From: Fischerella sp. JS2
Lineage (GTDB): Bacteria; Cyanobacteriota; Cyanobacteriia; Cyanobacteriales; Nostocaceae
DNA: 64,000 nt
Reading direction: 5' to 3'
NCBI RefSeq assembly: GCF_032393985.1
Contig: NZ_CP135918.1
Location: forward strand, 248,001-312,000
Shown: piece by piece, positions 37,239-46,300 of the stretch
How the letters are laid out: each line of letters opens with the position of its first letter
How positions within the stretch are numbered: the stretch's first letter is position 1
Made by a program: the position numbers and the translations under genes
Notes under the pieces: model-generated
Databases searched by the model: none
What the model saw: the letters and a program-made list of their open reading frames with translations, nothing else
What the model was told of the DNA's origin: nothing

Positions 37239-40061
37239 CTAATTACTACGCGCCAACGGTAAAAGTAAGCGACTAACGGTGCGACCATCTGGTAGTTGAT
37301 AGAAATGCAATTCTCCACCAAGTTGCTGCATAAGTTTTTGGCAGATTAATAGATTTAGACCGGGTAATTGCTCAAGCCTGGAGGGAGCAAGTATATCTTT
37401 AGGTGTATCTTGATGGAGTTCTGTCAGTAATTGTGATTCAATGTCACCATTATCTGTAATCGATACTTCTAGGAACTGTTCATCTAAACGACGACACCAA
37501 ATGTCTATTCTGCCAAGTATTGTGGAACGGTGACAGGCACAAACTAGTAACTCATGCAGAATCAATTCTATTTTTACAATATCACCAACGATCGCTAACG
37601 AAGAGTGAGGCAGAAGCGAATAATTTTTGGATGATTCTTCACCTTCTTGTTGTCCCAAACCATGCACACCTACCCACAGTCTTTGTTGTTTAAGTAAATT
37701 ATCAACTCGTTCGAGCGATCGCTTTAACAAACTAGCGATGGGTACGGTTTCCCAACTCATCTGCAACTGCCATAGTTCCAGTTTTAATAAGGCTGTCATG
37801 GAAGCTGTGTTGTTATCTAATTGCCGTAGCAGTTGCTGGTAGCGCATGTGAGTTAGTTCGTTAGCAGGAATACCCAAATCATCCATTTGCACGAGTAACT
37901 GCGTTACGCTTCTTTGGATCTCTTCTAAACGGCGATGTTTGTACCAATTGAGTTGTCTAAGTTCTTCTGTCCGAGACTCTAACATTTGGGTAATTTGCAA
38001 CCATCGCCGTGACCAAGCTAGTTGACAAATTAGAGTTTCTGTGGCTAATAGACTATCTTCAGACCATCGACGTTGCCAATGGTCAGCTATAACCACCACA
38101 CCTGTAGGTTGATAATCAGCAGTTGTGCGTAATGCCATCACTAAAATTTGACCAATACCAGCACCACTCAACCATTTTTTAGTAGCAGAAGGTAAATCAT
38201 TAACTGTTATGGGTAATAAATCCTCACTGAGTAACGCCCATTGAATCAAAGCTTCATTTTGAAGTGGAATTGGTATATCAATGACAATCTCAAATTCTGA
38301 ATTGGCAATAACCCCAGGTATAATTTTTGCCACATTTTCGCCCGGTTGCCAAGATAAAAGTATCGTTAGTGAACAATTGAGAATGGCAGCGATTTGTTCT
38401 AAGGCGGTGCGTTCTAGATGCTGAATAGGTTGTGTTGGAGAATCCTGGGATTGCTCTAGAATACGAAGACATTGCTGAAAACTTTGCAAAATTTTCTGCT
38501 GTTGCTGAGTTTGGTGATGCAACTGCCATTGGCGGATAGTGACACCAATTTGTTGAGCCACAACCTGGACTAATTCTTTTTCTATTGATGTCCAACTACG
38601 CTGGGTTTCTGTGGCTAAAGCTAACAGTACTTTGGGTTCTTGAGCAAAAGCGCAGTTACAAACTATAAGCGATCGCACACCGTTTTCCAATAGGCGAGGA
38701 TGCCAATTAAAAAACCGTAAATCTGTTTCCAAATTCTCAATTGCTACTGCTCCAGTAGAACGAAACAAAAGTTGCCAATCTACATCTTTGAGAGCTTCTA
38801 AAGAACACATTAGAGGACGACTATTATGTGGTTGATTTTGGTAAAAAATTTGATAATTATTTTGTTCAGAATCATAATGCAGTAACAAAAATCGAGTTAT
38901 AAGCAAGCGTTGTAAAACTTTTGCAGCACAGAGGTCTAAAATTTCTTGAATGTCATAATTACTATAAATACCCTGGGCAATTTGACTAGTTAAATAAGCA
39001 TCATTTTGAATTTGTTTGATAGTGCTTTCTGTCTCCTTTAGAGGTGTAACAAGAGAAATTAAACCAGCAGCTGTTTTGGTAAAGTTTTTTTCTGCCTCTG
39101 TCCAGATGTGCGGTTCAGTACTTTCCACTGTCAAAAAGCCCAGGAAATCCTTTTGCCAGATAATTGGAGCTGCTAACAGACTGCGTACTCCAAAACGTTG
39201 CAACAACTTCACAGTAAAATTACTTTTTAAAGAACTGCGTCCTTCGCCAATCCAGACAATTTCATTGACTGACAAAGCAATATAAAAATCACTCAGTTCG
39301 TGTACTGTAATTTTTGCTGTTGTTTCCTGATGATTTTTTTTGTTACTTAATCGTCGCCAAAAGTAATAGCCTTCCCTATCAAACCAATAAATACTTGTAC
39401 GGGTAGGTAGAATAAATTCTTGCGTCGCTTCTACAACTGCTTCTAATCTTTGTTCTAGATGATTGAGAGTTTGTAGATTATTTAGTAACCGTAGTAGTGG
39501 CTTGTCGAGGCGCTTGGTTTGCTTGTGCTGCAAATCCATTTCTCTTTCATAAAGTGCAGCCCCCAATTCACCTACAACCATCATCAGCCTGGCTCTGGCT
39601 TCTCCACCTAACAAGTAACCCCAGCGTTGAGAACCCAGTAACACTAAACCTAAACAGCGGTTTTTGTAGCAAATAGGGACTACTATTGTTCCTTGAATGT
39701 TTAATTGTTGTGCTAACTGTTGCCATGCCTCAATCCGAATTTCCGCTCGTAAATCAGCTACACCTAAGGGGCGCTGTTCAATTACTACTTGCTCTAACAA
39801 ATCTCCAGGATTGAGAACTACTCGTTGTTGTAAATAACTAGTGTTACCACCAGGGGTAACGCCACCTTGCCCTAATAACATATGATTGAGGCGATCATAA
39901 AGAGCAATCCAAATCAGGCTGTACTCAAATTGCTCTTGCAGATAAGAAATTGTGGTTGCAATCAGAGCATCAACATGATCTTCTTCCCTGAGAGTTTGCA
40001 GAACTCGTCCCAAGGAAATGATTTGTTGTTCGGCGGCTGTAAGGTTTTGTTGCTGCCTCAT
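37239..40061 (-). CDS. Multi-GAF signalling protein with degenerate histidine-kinase C-terminus
   Basis: A 940-residue soluble protein. The N-terminus has a helix then a GAF domain (EDHVDALIATTISYLQEQF, about 25-165). Further GAF-like domains follow at about 205-350 (LEAVVEATQEFILPTRTS), 365-510 (SNYDIQEILDLCAAKVLQRL) and 545-690. The C-terminal 210 residues mimic a kinase core: a long coiled helix pair, then IVKIELILHELLVC, SITDNGD and LPGLNLLICQKLMQQLGGEL, which are an ATPase-like N box, G1 and G2. I find no H-box His followed by E/D-x-R-T-P, so kinase activity is doubtful. No partner regulator adjacent. Divergent from pyrD. Confidence 0.8.
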   Translation of the reverse strand: MRQQQNLTAAEQQIISLGRVLQTLREEDHVDALIATTISYLQEQFEYSLIWIALYDRLNHMLLGQGGVTPGGNTSYLQQRVVLNPGDLLEQVVIEQRPLGVADLRAEIRIEAWQQLAQQLNIQGTIVVPICYKNRCLGLVLLGSQRWGYLLGGEARARLMMVVGELGAALYEREMDLQHKQTKRLDKPLLRLLNNLQTLNHLEQRLEAVVEATQEFILPTRTSIYWFDREGYYFWRRLSNKKNHQETTAKITVHELSDFYIALSVNEIVWIGEGRSSLKSNFTVKLLQRFGVRSLLAAPIIWQKDFLGFLTVESTEPHIWTEAEKNFTKTAAGLISLVTPLKETESTIKQIQNDAYLTSQIAQGIYSNYDIQEILDLCAAKVLQRLLITRFLLLHYDSEQNNYQIFYQNQPHNSRPLMCSLEALKDVDWQLLFRSTGAVAIENLETDLRFFNWHPRLLENGVRSLIVCNCAFAQEPKVLLALATETQRSWTSIEKELVQVVAQQIGVTIRQWQLHHQTQQQQKILQSFQQCLRILEQSQDSPTQPIQHLERTALEQIAAILNCSLTILLSWQPGENVAKIIPGVIANSEFEIVIDIPIPLQNEALIQWALLSEDLLPITVNDLPSATKKWLSGAGIGQILVMALRTTADYQPTGVVVIADHWQRRWSEDSLLATETLICQLAWSRRWLQITQMLESRTEELRQLNWYKHRRLEEIQRSVTQLLVQMDDLGIPANELTHMRYQQLLRQLDNNTASMTALLKLELWQLQMSWETVPIASLLKRSLERVDNLLKQQRLWVGVHGLGQQEGEESSKNYSLLPHSSLAIVGDIVKIELILHELLVCACHRSTILGRIDIWCRRLDEQFLEVSITDNGDIESQLLTELHQDTPKDILAPSRLEQLPGLNLLICQKLMQQLGGELHFYQLPDGRTVSRLLLPLARSN

Positions 40062-40158
40062 CCGATTACCGTTAAACGTTGCTTGCTAATATATAAGATG
40101 CCCAGATCAAACTTCCAAACAACAAACAACAAACAATCATAGTTAAAATCAACCAAAT

Positions 40159-41298
40159 TTGGATATTTATCAAGCTTTAATCCGTCCGTTTTTCTTTGAT
40201 CTGCTTGACGCAGATCCAGAGTCGTTGCACTATTCAACAATTCGTAGTCTCAGTTGGCTGGCAAACAATAACCATCGCCCTCCTGCTAGCTGGATTGCCA
40301 AACGGTTACACAATTCTTTGTCTGTTACTGATAAACGTTTAGAACAGACGCTGTTTGGGCTAAACTTCCCCAACCCCATAGGTTTAGCAGCTGGATTTGA
40401 TAAAGATGGGGTTGCTACTAATATTTGGTCGAATTTTGGTTTTGGTTTTGCAGAAGTAGGAACTGTAACTTTTGTTGCCCAACCGGGTAATCCCCGTCCC
40501 CGCTTATTTCGCTTGCCTTTAGACAAAGCTGCTCTCAATCGTATGGGCTTTAATAATAGTGGTGTTGCTGCAATGGCGGCGCGGTTGGCAGCATCTAAAC
40601 AGCAGTTTCCTCCTACCATACCTATTGGTATAAATTTAGGCAAATCTAAGATAACACCATTAGAAGCTGCTGCTGAAGATTATCTCAATAGTTTTCGCTT
40701 ACTCAAAGAACTGGGAGACTACTTTGTGGTGAATGTTTCGTCTCCCAATACACCTGGTTTACGATCGCTCCAAGATGCAACCATGCTGAGTTCAATCTTA
40801 GCAGCATTACAAACAGAAAATAATACACAAAAACCTATTTTTGTCAAGATAGCACCGGATTTAGAATGGGAAGCGATCGCTGACATTATTTCCCTGGCTC
40901 AAACTTATCAATTGGCGGGAATTATTGCCACTAACACTACCATTCGTCGCGATGGATTAAAAACACAGGTGATTGCCAAAACAGGCAAATCACCACAACA
41001 AGAAGCTGGTGGAATTAGTGGTTTGCCAGTGCGCGATCGCTCTACAGAGATAATTAGGTTTATTTGGCAACAAACCCAAGGAAAAATACCAATAATCGGC
41101 GTTGGTGGTATTTTTACCCCGGAGGACGCCTGGGAGAAAATTACTGCTGGTGCTTGTCTGATCCAAGTTTATACAGGCTGGATTTATTCTGGCCCATTGA
41201 TGATACGTGGTATTCTCGAAGGGTTGCTTGCTAAGTTAGAACAAACAGGATTAAATTCCATCTCCCAAGCAGTGGGTTTGAAAGTCATTCGATTTTAG
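40159..41298 (+). CDS. pyrD: Dihydroorotate dehydrogenase, class 2 (quinone-linked)
   Basis: Oxidises dihydroorotate to orotate in pyrimidine synthesis, passing electrons to the quinone pool at the membrane. The N-terminal helix pair ([20 protein letters not shown]) is the class 2 membrane-associated segment. The barrel carries [45 protein letters not shown] (with the class 2 catalytic Ser), [28 protein letters not shown] and [17 protein letters not shown], all FMN or substrate contacts. The start is a TTG at 40159; it gives the family's exact N-terminus. Length 379 is normal. Confidence 0.95.
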   Translation: MDIYQALIRPFFFDLLDADPESLHYSTIRSLSWLANNNHRPPASWIAKRLHNSLSVTDKRLEQTLFGLNFPNPIGLAAGFDKDGVATNIWSNFGFGFAEVGTVTFVAQPGNPRPRLFRLPLDKAALNRMGFNNSGVAAMAARLAASKQQFPPTIPIGINLGKSKITPLEAAAEDYLNSFRLLKELGDYFVVNVSSPNTPGLRSLQDATMLSSILAALQTENNTQKPIFVKIAPDLEWEAIADIISLAQTYQLAGIIATNTTIRRDGLKTQVIAKTGKSPQQEAGGISGLPVRDRSTEIIRFIWQQTQGKIPIIGVGGIFTPEDAWEKITAGACLIQVYTGWIYSGPLMIRGILEGLLAKLEQTGLNSISQAVGLKVIRF

Positions 41299-41386
41299 AT
41301 TTTGGATTTTGGATTGACTCCACAAATGAGGTAATTCAGTTATCAGTTATCAGTGGTAGCTGTTCACTGATTTCACCTTTCACCCT

Positions 41387-42130
41387 TCAACTCTTCTCTT
41401 CTTCTATAGGAAAAAACTCCTTAGTTTTTGGTGAATACCTCCAGGCGATGCCATCTGGATCTTTGCTACGACTCCACTCAGGAAATTCTGGATCGTCTCT
41501 TCTTTTGTATACAGTACTAGAATACACATTGAGACGTTTCGCTAGTTCTGATTGAATAAGCGAACCAAAAATTAGTTGTTGTTCTAATGGTTTTTTGACT
41601 TCCTCTTGATGGGTATGTGATGGAGTTTCTGTTGTTTGTGTTTCTGGTTCTTCTTGTTCTACTTGCTTCGACGGCGGAGCCAGCAATTCCATCATTGTGC
41701 TAGACCTTTGATGAGGAAGTTCTTTCACTGGTTCGCTACTATCAAAGATGCTGCCGAGAGTACTGGCAGTGATAAAGTAATACACCTTACCACCATCTTC
41801 TGAGTTAACAATACTGCCGGCAAATTCTGCTAATTTTCCATCCAGATATCGTTTTGCCGCTTCTCCAGAAAAATTCCCTTTAATTGCCAAATCCATTGGT
41901 GTAATTTTGCCTTGATTTTCCCGAATCAATTGATTAAACATCGGGTTAACCTGCAAACACCACCTTTGCCATTGATAGCGCTGCCAAATATTGAAACCCA
42001 ACCCCACAAAGATTAATGCCAACCAAAGTCGCCAGGTTGCGACTAGGAAAATAATTAAAAACGATATCGGCAAAAGCAGAACTAGGTATCCTCTGCCATA
42101 GTCTTCTATTTTGTTTTCACTCATGCCCAT
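41387..42130 (-). CDS. Membrane-anchored cyanobacterial protein with putative DNA-binding C-terminus
   Basis: I do not recognise a named family. Two closely spaced membrane helices (YLVLLLPISFLIIFLVATW, LWLALIFVGLGFNIW, residues about 15-48) are followed by a winged-helix-like part (MFNQLIRENQGKITPMDLAI, KRYLDGKLAEFAG, KVYYFITA), an acidic Thr/Glu linker, then LIQSELAKRLNVYSSTVYKR, which reads like a helix-turn-helix (SELAKRL...STVYK), ending DGIAWRY. The TTG at 42139 is an alternative; ATG 42130 or 42124 are better. Four TTGGCAAAA-type boxes lie at its 5' end, hinting at self-regulation. Confidence 0.7.
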   Translation of the reverse strand: MGMSENKIEDYGRGYLVLLLPISFLIIFLVATWRLWLALIFVGLGFNIWQRYQWQRWCLQVNPMFNQLIRENQGKITPMDLAIKGNFSGEAAKRYLDGKLAEFAGSIVNSEDGGKVYYFITASTLGSIFDSSEPVKELPHQRSSTMMELLAPPSKQVEQEEPETQTTETPSHTHQEEVKKPLEQQLIFGSLIQSELAKRLNVYSSTVYKRRDDPEFPEWSRSKDPDGIAWRYSPKTKEFFPIEEEKS

Positions 42131-42228
42131 TTTTGCCAAATGACTCTTAGGGAAATAATATTATCTTGGCAAAAATCTGGACAAAAATTTGTAGTTTTTG
42201 TATTTTTGCCAAAAGTTTTCCTGGCAAA
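42130..42228. promoter_or_regulatory. Cluster of four TTGGCAAAA boxes, alternating orientation
   Basis: TTTTTGCCAAA at 42130-42140, TTGGCAAAAA at 42166-42175, TTTTTGCCAAAA at 42203-42214 and CTGGCAAAA at 42221-42229. The first overlaps the start codon of the membrane-anchored gene. Four near-identical half-sites in 100 bases are unlikely by chance and suggest an operator, possibly bound by that gene's own product. Confidence 0.55.
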
Positions 42229-42380
42229 ACCGAATTTTCCACGAGGTGGAGAGATGGGGAACTCACCGATCCCTGGTGGGGATTAGGGGCAGTGGGGAGT
42301 CAATAATAAATTAACTACTACCAACCAACAATCAACCACTAACCACTAACTACCAACTATTGACAATTGACAGTTGACCA

Positions 42381-43058
42381 TTAAAATTCAATTCCTGGTT
42401 GAGCTTTTACACCTTGGTCACAGAAAGGGTGCTTTATCAATTTCATTTCTGTGACTAAATCAGCATGTTCAATCAAGGCTGGAGTTGCGCCTCTGCCTGT
42501 GAGAATAACGTGATTATCAACTGGTTTTTGCTCTAAACCCAGCAAAATTTCTTCTACACGCAAATATCCAAGCTTAATAGCAATATTTATTTCATCTAAT
42601 AACACCAGCTTAAATTCTGGGTTGCGGATGTATTCTAATCCTTTTTGCCAAGCGGCTTGTGCTTTTTCCAAATCGCGATCGCGATCTTGGGTTTCCCAGG
42701 TAAAGCCTTCGCCCATAGCGTGAAATTCTAATTGATCTGGCCAAAGACTAAAAACCTTTTTTTCTGATGGTTCCCAAGCACCTTTGATAAATTGGATGAT
42801 CGCCACTTTATACCCATGACCGAGCGAGCGTAATATCATTCCTAAGGCCGCAGTTGTTTTTCCTTTGCCATTGCCAGTGTGAACTATAATTAATCCTTTT
42901 TCTGGTATTGCCTGTGCTATGCGTTGATCTTGTACTTGCTTGCGTCGCTGCATTTTTTGGCGATACTGTTCCTCTGTAAGGGATGAAGATGACGCTTCCT
43001 CCATTAAGCGATCAGCTTCTGTGTCTGAGTTAAGGTCAGCAGATTTATCGGTATTCAT
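42381..43058 (-). CDS. cobO: Cob(I)yrinic acid a,c-diamide adenosyltransferase
   Basis: Adenosylates the cobalt of corrinoids in cobalamin synthesis and salvage (BtuR/CobA/CobO family). After an acidic N-terminal extension, the P-loop is GLIIVHTGNGKGKTTAALGM (near residue 55), followed by YKVAIIQFIKGAWEPSE, KLVLLDEINIAIKLGYL and HVILTGRGATPALIEHADLVTEMKLIKHPF, all family signatures. Length 225 is slightly long because of the N-terminal tail. Transcribed alone; I see no cobalamin riboswitch upstream, only short repeats. Confidence 0.93.
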   Translation of the reverse strand: MNTDKSADLNSDTEADRLMEEASSSSLTEEQYRQKMQRRKQVQDQRIAQAIPEKGLIIVHTGNGKGKTTAALGMILRSLGHGYKVAIIQFIKGAWEPSEKKVFSLWPDQLEFHAMGEGFTWETQDRDRDLEKAQAAWQKGLEYIRNPEFKLVLLDEINIAIKLGYLRVEEILLGLEQKPVDNHVILTGRGATPALIEHADLVTEMKLIKHPFCDQGVKAQPGIEF

Positions 43059-43313
43059 CTATGATTTTTTGAAAGTAATATATAAGTTAATGTTAAGTTC
43101 TGATGTAAATTAAGGTTTTGATTTATCTGTGTACATCTGTGTACATCTGTGTTCGCTATTCATTGATTTTTTTGTGGCTGCAAGTTATCTTGATCGTCCA
43201 ATCTTTTTTGGGAAGACGAACACCGATACACACCGATCTAGACGCCCCTAAGGGCAGCTTCCCGAAGGGTACACGAATGGTTATTGAGTGGTGTTATTTG
43301 AGTTCTCAATGAT

Positions 43314-46300
43314 TTAAAATCTTGTTTCGTACTGAATTTCTGCTCGACTTTCATCAGTTAAATTGGTGGAACCTCTGATAACTAGTTGATCGCTGAGTTC
43401 ATAAAGCAAGTTGTAACGGAAGGATTCGTTGCCATAAAAAACCCGTGATACTGAAAAAGAAATATCGTTAGAAATACCAATTGCTGCCTCCGCTGCTAAA
43501 CTCAGTACTGAACTTTCTCCACTGGCTGTAGGTTCAATAGTCGGAAAAATTTGGAATTCTCTTAAACCAATTGTCTCAGCCAGTTGACTAATTCTGCCTT
43601 GAAAGTCAGAAAATATCTGAGAGTTAGTTAGAGTAGCAATGCCGATACTGGTTGCATCAGGCTGACCAAAGACGTTGATAAAAGAACCTCCCAATAAGGC
43701 AACAATTTCTGCTTCTGTACGAGTAGGTTCACTAGTTAATTCCAAATTCTCAGATAATTTACTGGCAGGCCCTTGCACACTAGCTTGAATGCGAACAGTG
43801 TTGAAAGTACCCAAGGCATTGGCAGAAGAATCGTTAATCTCGGTCGATGTAGGTGTGGTCGGTAAACGACTCCTGTTATATTGTGGAACCAATGTGACTA
43901 GTCGCACATCTAAAATCGGGTCAAGTCCCAGCCTGGGAGTGAATGTGGCGGTTTGTTCGTACCCACGCGCTAGGGTAAATCGAGTCACAAATAAATTGAC
44001 TTGACCTTGTTTGAGATTTATTACTCCTTGCGGACGAGGATTAGCTAAAGTACCGTTGAGGGTAATATCTCCTTCTGTGACAAAGCTGAAAAGTGGTTCT
44101 TGAGTAACGCGCACATCATCATCTAGAATCACCCGAAAATCTGCAAATTCTATAGGTAGATTAATGGGTGTTGGACTGGGAGAAGGTGAAGAATTGGCTG
44201 TGTTTTGTGTCTGCTTCGGAGGAGTATTTGTAGTTGTAGTCGCAGGTTTTTGTAGAAATATCTCGCTATTTGTTACAGAATTATTTACAGGTGTTGTACC
44301 TGTGCTTGGAGAAGCTTTACCATTTTGGTTTAAAGATATCTCACCGTCTTGGAGTCGCACATTTCCACTCAGTTGGGGAGATCGCGCTGTGCCTCTAATT
44401 ACTACATTCCCACTCACTCCTCCTGCATATAATTGTGGTAAATTCAGCCTGAGGTTATCTAACACAACAGTGAGAGGATTAGTCGCGGCTTGCTGGAGGG
44501 CATTCTGAGTGGCAAAAATTGGTAGAATACCCGATGCTATTAATTGTCCCCGACTATATCTTCCTTGTAGACCTTCAACGTTGAAGCGATCGCCTGCAAA
44601 TCGAATTGTTCCTGTAACATCTGTCAACGGTTGGGAGAGGTTGGGAGATTTCAGTGTAGCGTTTCTAACTGTGGCGATACCAGTAGTATTGGGCTGGCTG
44701 AATGTACCATCAACTTGCAGATTGACGTTTCCCTCACCTCCAACCCAACTAACTTGGTTTGTCAACGCGTTTAATACTGCTAAGCCTTCATTTTTAACAT
44801 TTGCATTCAAGCTGATTTGGTCGCTATCTGGTTTGACGGTGGCAAAAGGTAATTCTAATGGAACATTACCTGTAATTTCTACTGGTTCTGTACCTGTTCC
44901 CTTTACTGAAATAGTGCTACCAAAATTTAAGCGAGCATTGTTATAGTTTAAACTTACCTGTGCTGTCTGGATGGATTGGTTATTTATACTGCCATCTACC
45001 AACGCGATCTCCCCAATGGCAGTAGGATTATTTAAACTGCCTGCTAGAGTTACAAGAGCATTCAAATTACCCGTAACTTCTACAGGTAGGTTTGGCAAAA
45101 AAGCCTCGACTAGTTCCACAGGCAATGCTTGGACTCGGGCTTGTCCAGATAGTTGTTCCTGACTCAACTGTCCACTAAAAGCTAGGAGTGATCCATCTAA
45201 ATTGACCCGTAGGGGTTGTAACCTCACAACACCATCTGCAAAACTGCCATTGGCAACAACTTCGTTAATTTTATAATCACCCCACACCCAGTTGGAACCT
45301 GTGAGGTTAAAGCTGGTATTCAACCCTGTTTGTAAAGTGCCTGTAACTTCAATTTGTCCATTTATTAGACCGCTTAATTCTGCTAGGGTTGGTATTCGCG
45401 CTTGTTGCTGTTGCTGCTGTTGTTGTGTTACCAAATTTGAAATTTTATTAAACAACTGCAATTGAGTTGCCAAAGATGCATTAGGTCGACCGACAGGGAC
45501 GGTAGCAAGTGCTTCTGCACCAACAAAGTCTGGAGGTTCAAAACCAGTGGCAATGTCTGAAAAGTTATAGATATTGAGTGCAGATAATATGTTCTCTACT
45601 CTGGCTTGGTCGAAGCTAAGTTGAAAATTTAAGGGTTGATTACCTGTAGTCGGGAATTTACCACTGAGTTGGTAACGACCTTGACCTTGGCGCAATTCGC
45701 CTTCTGAGAGACTGGCGATCCCATTAGCAAAACCAATGCGTCCCCGAAATTCATCGGCGGTGAATCTGCCGATCTTGGGTTGAGTAATAGCCACATCACC
45801 TATAACGGAGGATTCGCTTAAATTAACGACAAAATTTCCAGATAAATCTCCTGCAACTGGCCCGATATTTCTCGTACCACCAGGAATTAAACTTTGCGCT
45901 ACAGATAAGGGAAAGTCTCGCAGGTTGACTAGGAGATTGTCTCCTTGAGTTCTACCAGTGGCGACAGTGCCATCACGTCTAATTAAAAATGATATCGGGC
46001 GATTGTCAGGGCTAAGGTTTAAGGCAATTTGGTCTTGTTGACCTCGCAGTTGCAGTTGGCTTCCTTGTTCTGGTTGGTAACTAACCTGACCAGTTAACAC
46101 TGGATCAAATGCTAAATCATTAACCTTAAAGTTCTCTAATTGGATATTACCAGAGGCAACGGGAGTGCTAGGAGTGCCTGTGACTGTGCCATCGAAATCA
46201 AGTGTACCTGCGATCGCTAAATTACCAGGCAAATCAAAGGGCAGGTTTTGCAAGTTGTAATTCTGTGCCAATAGATCCAAATTGAAGTTTTGCACTTGTG

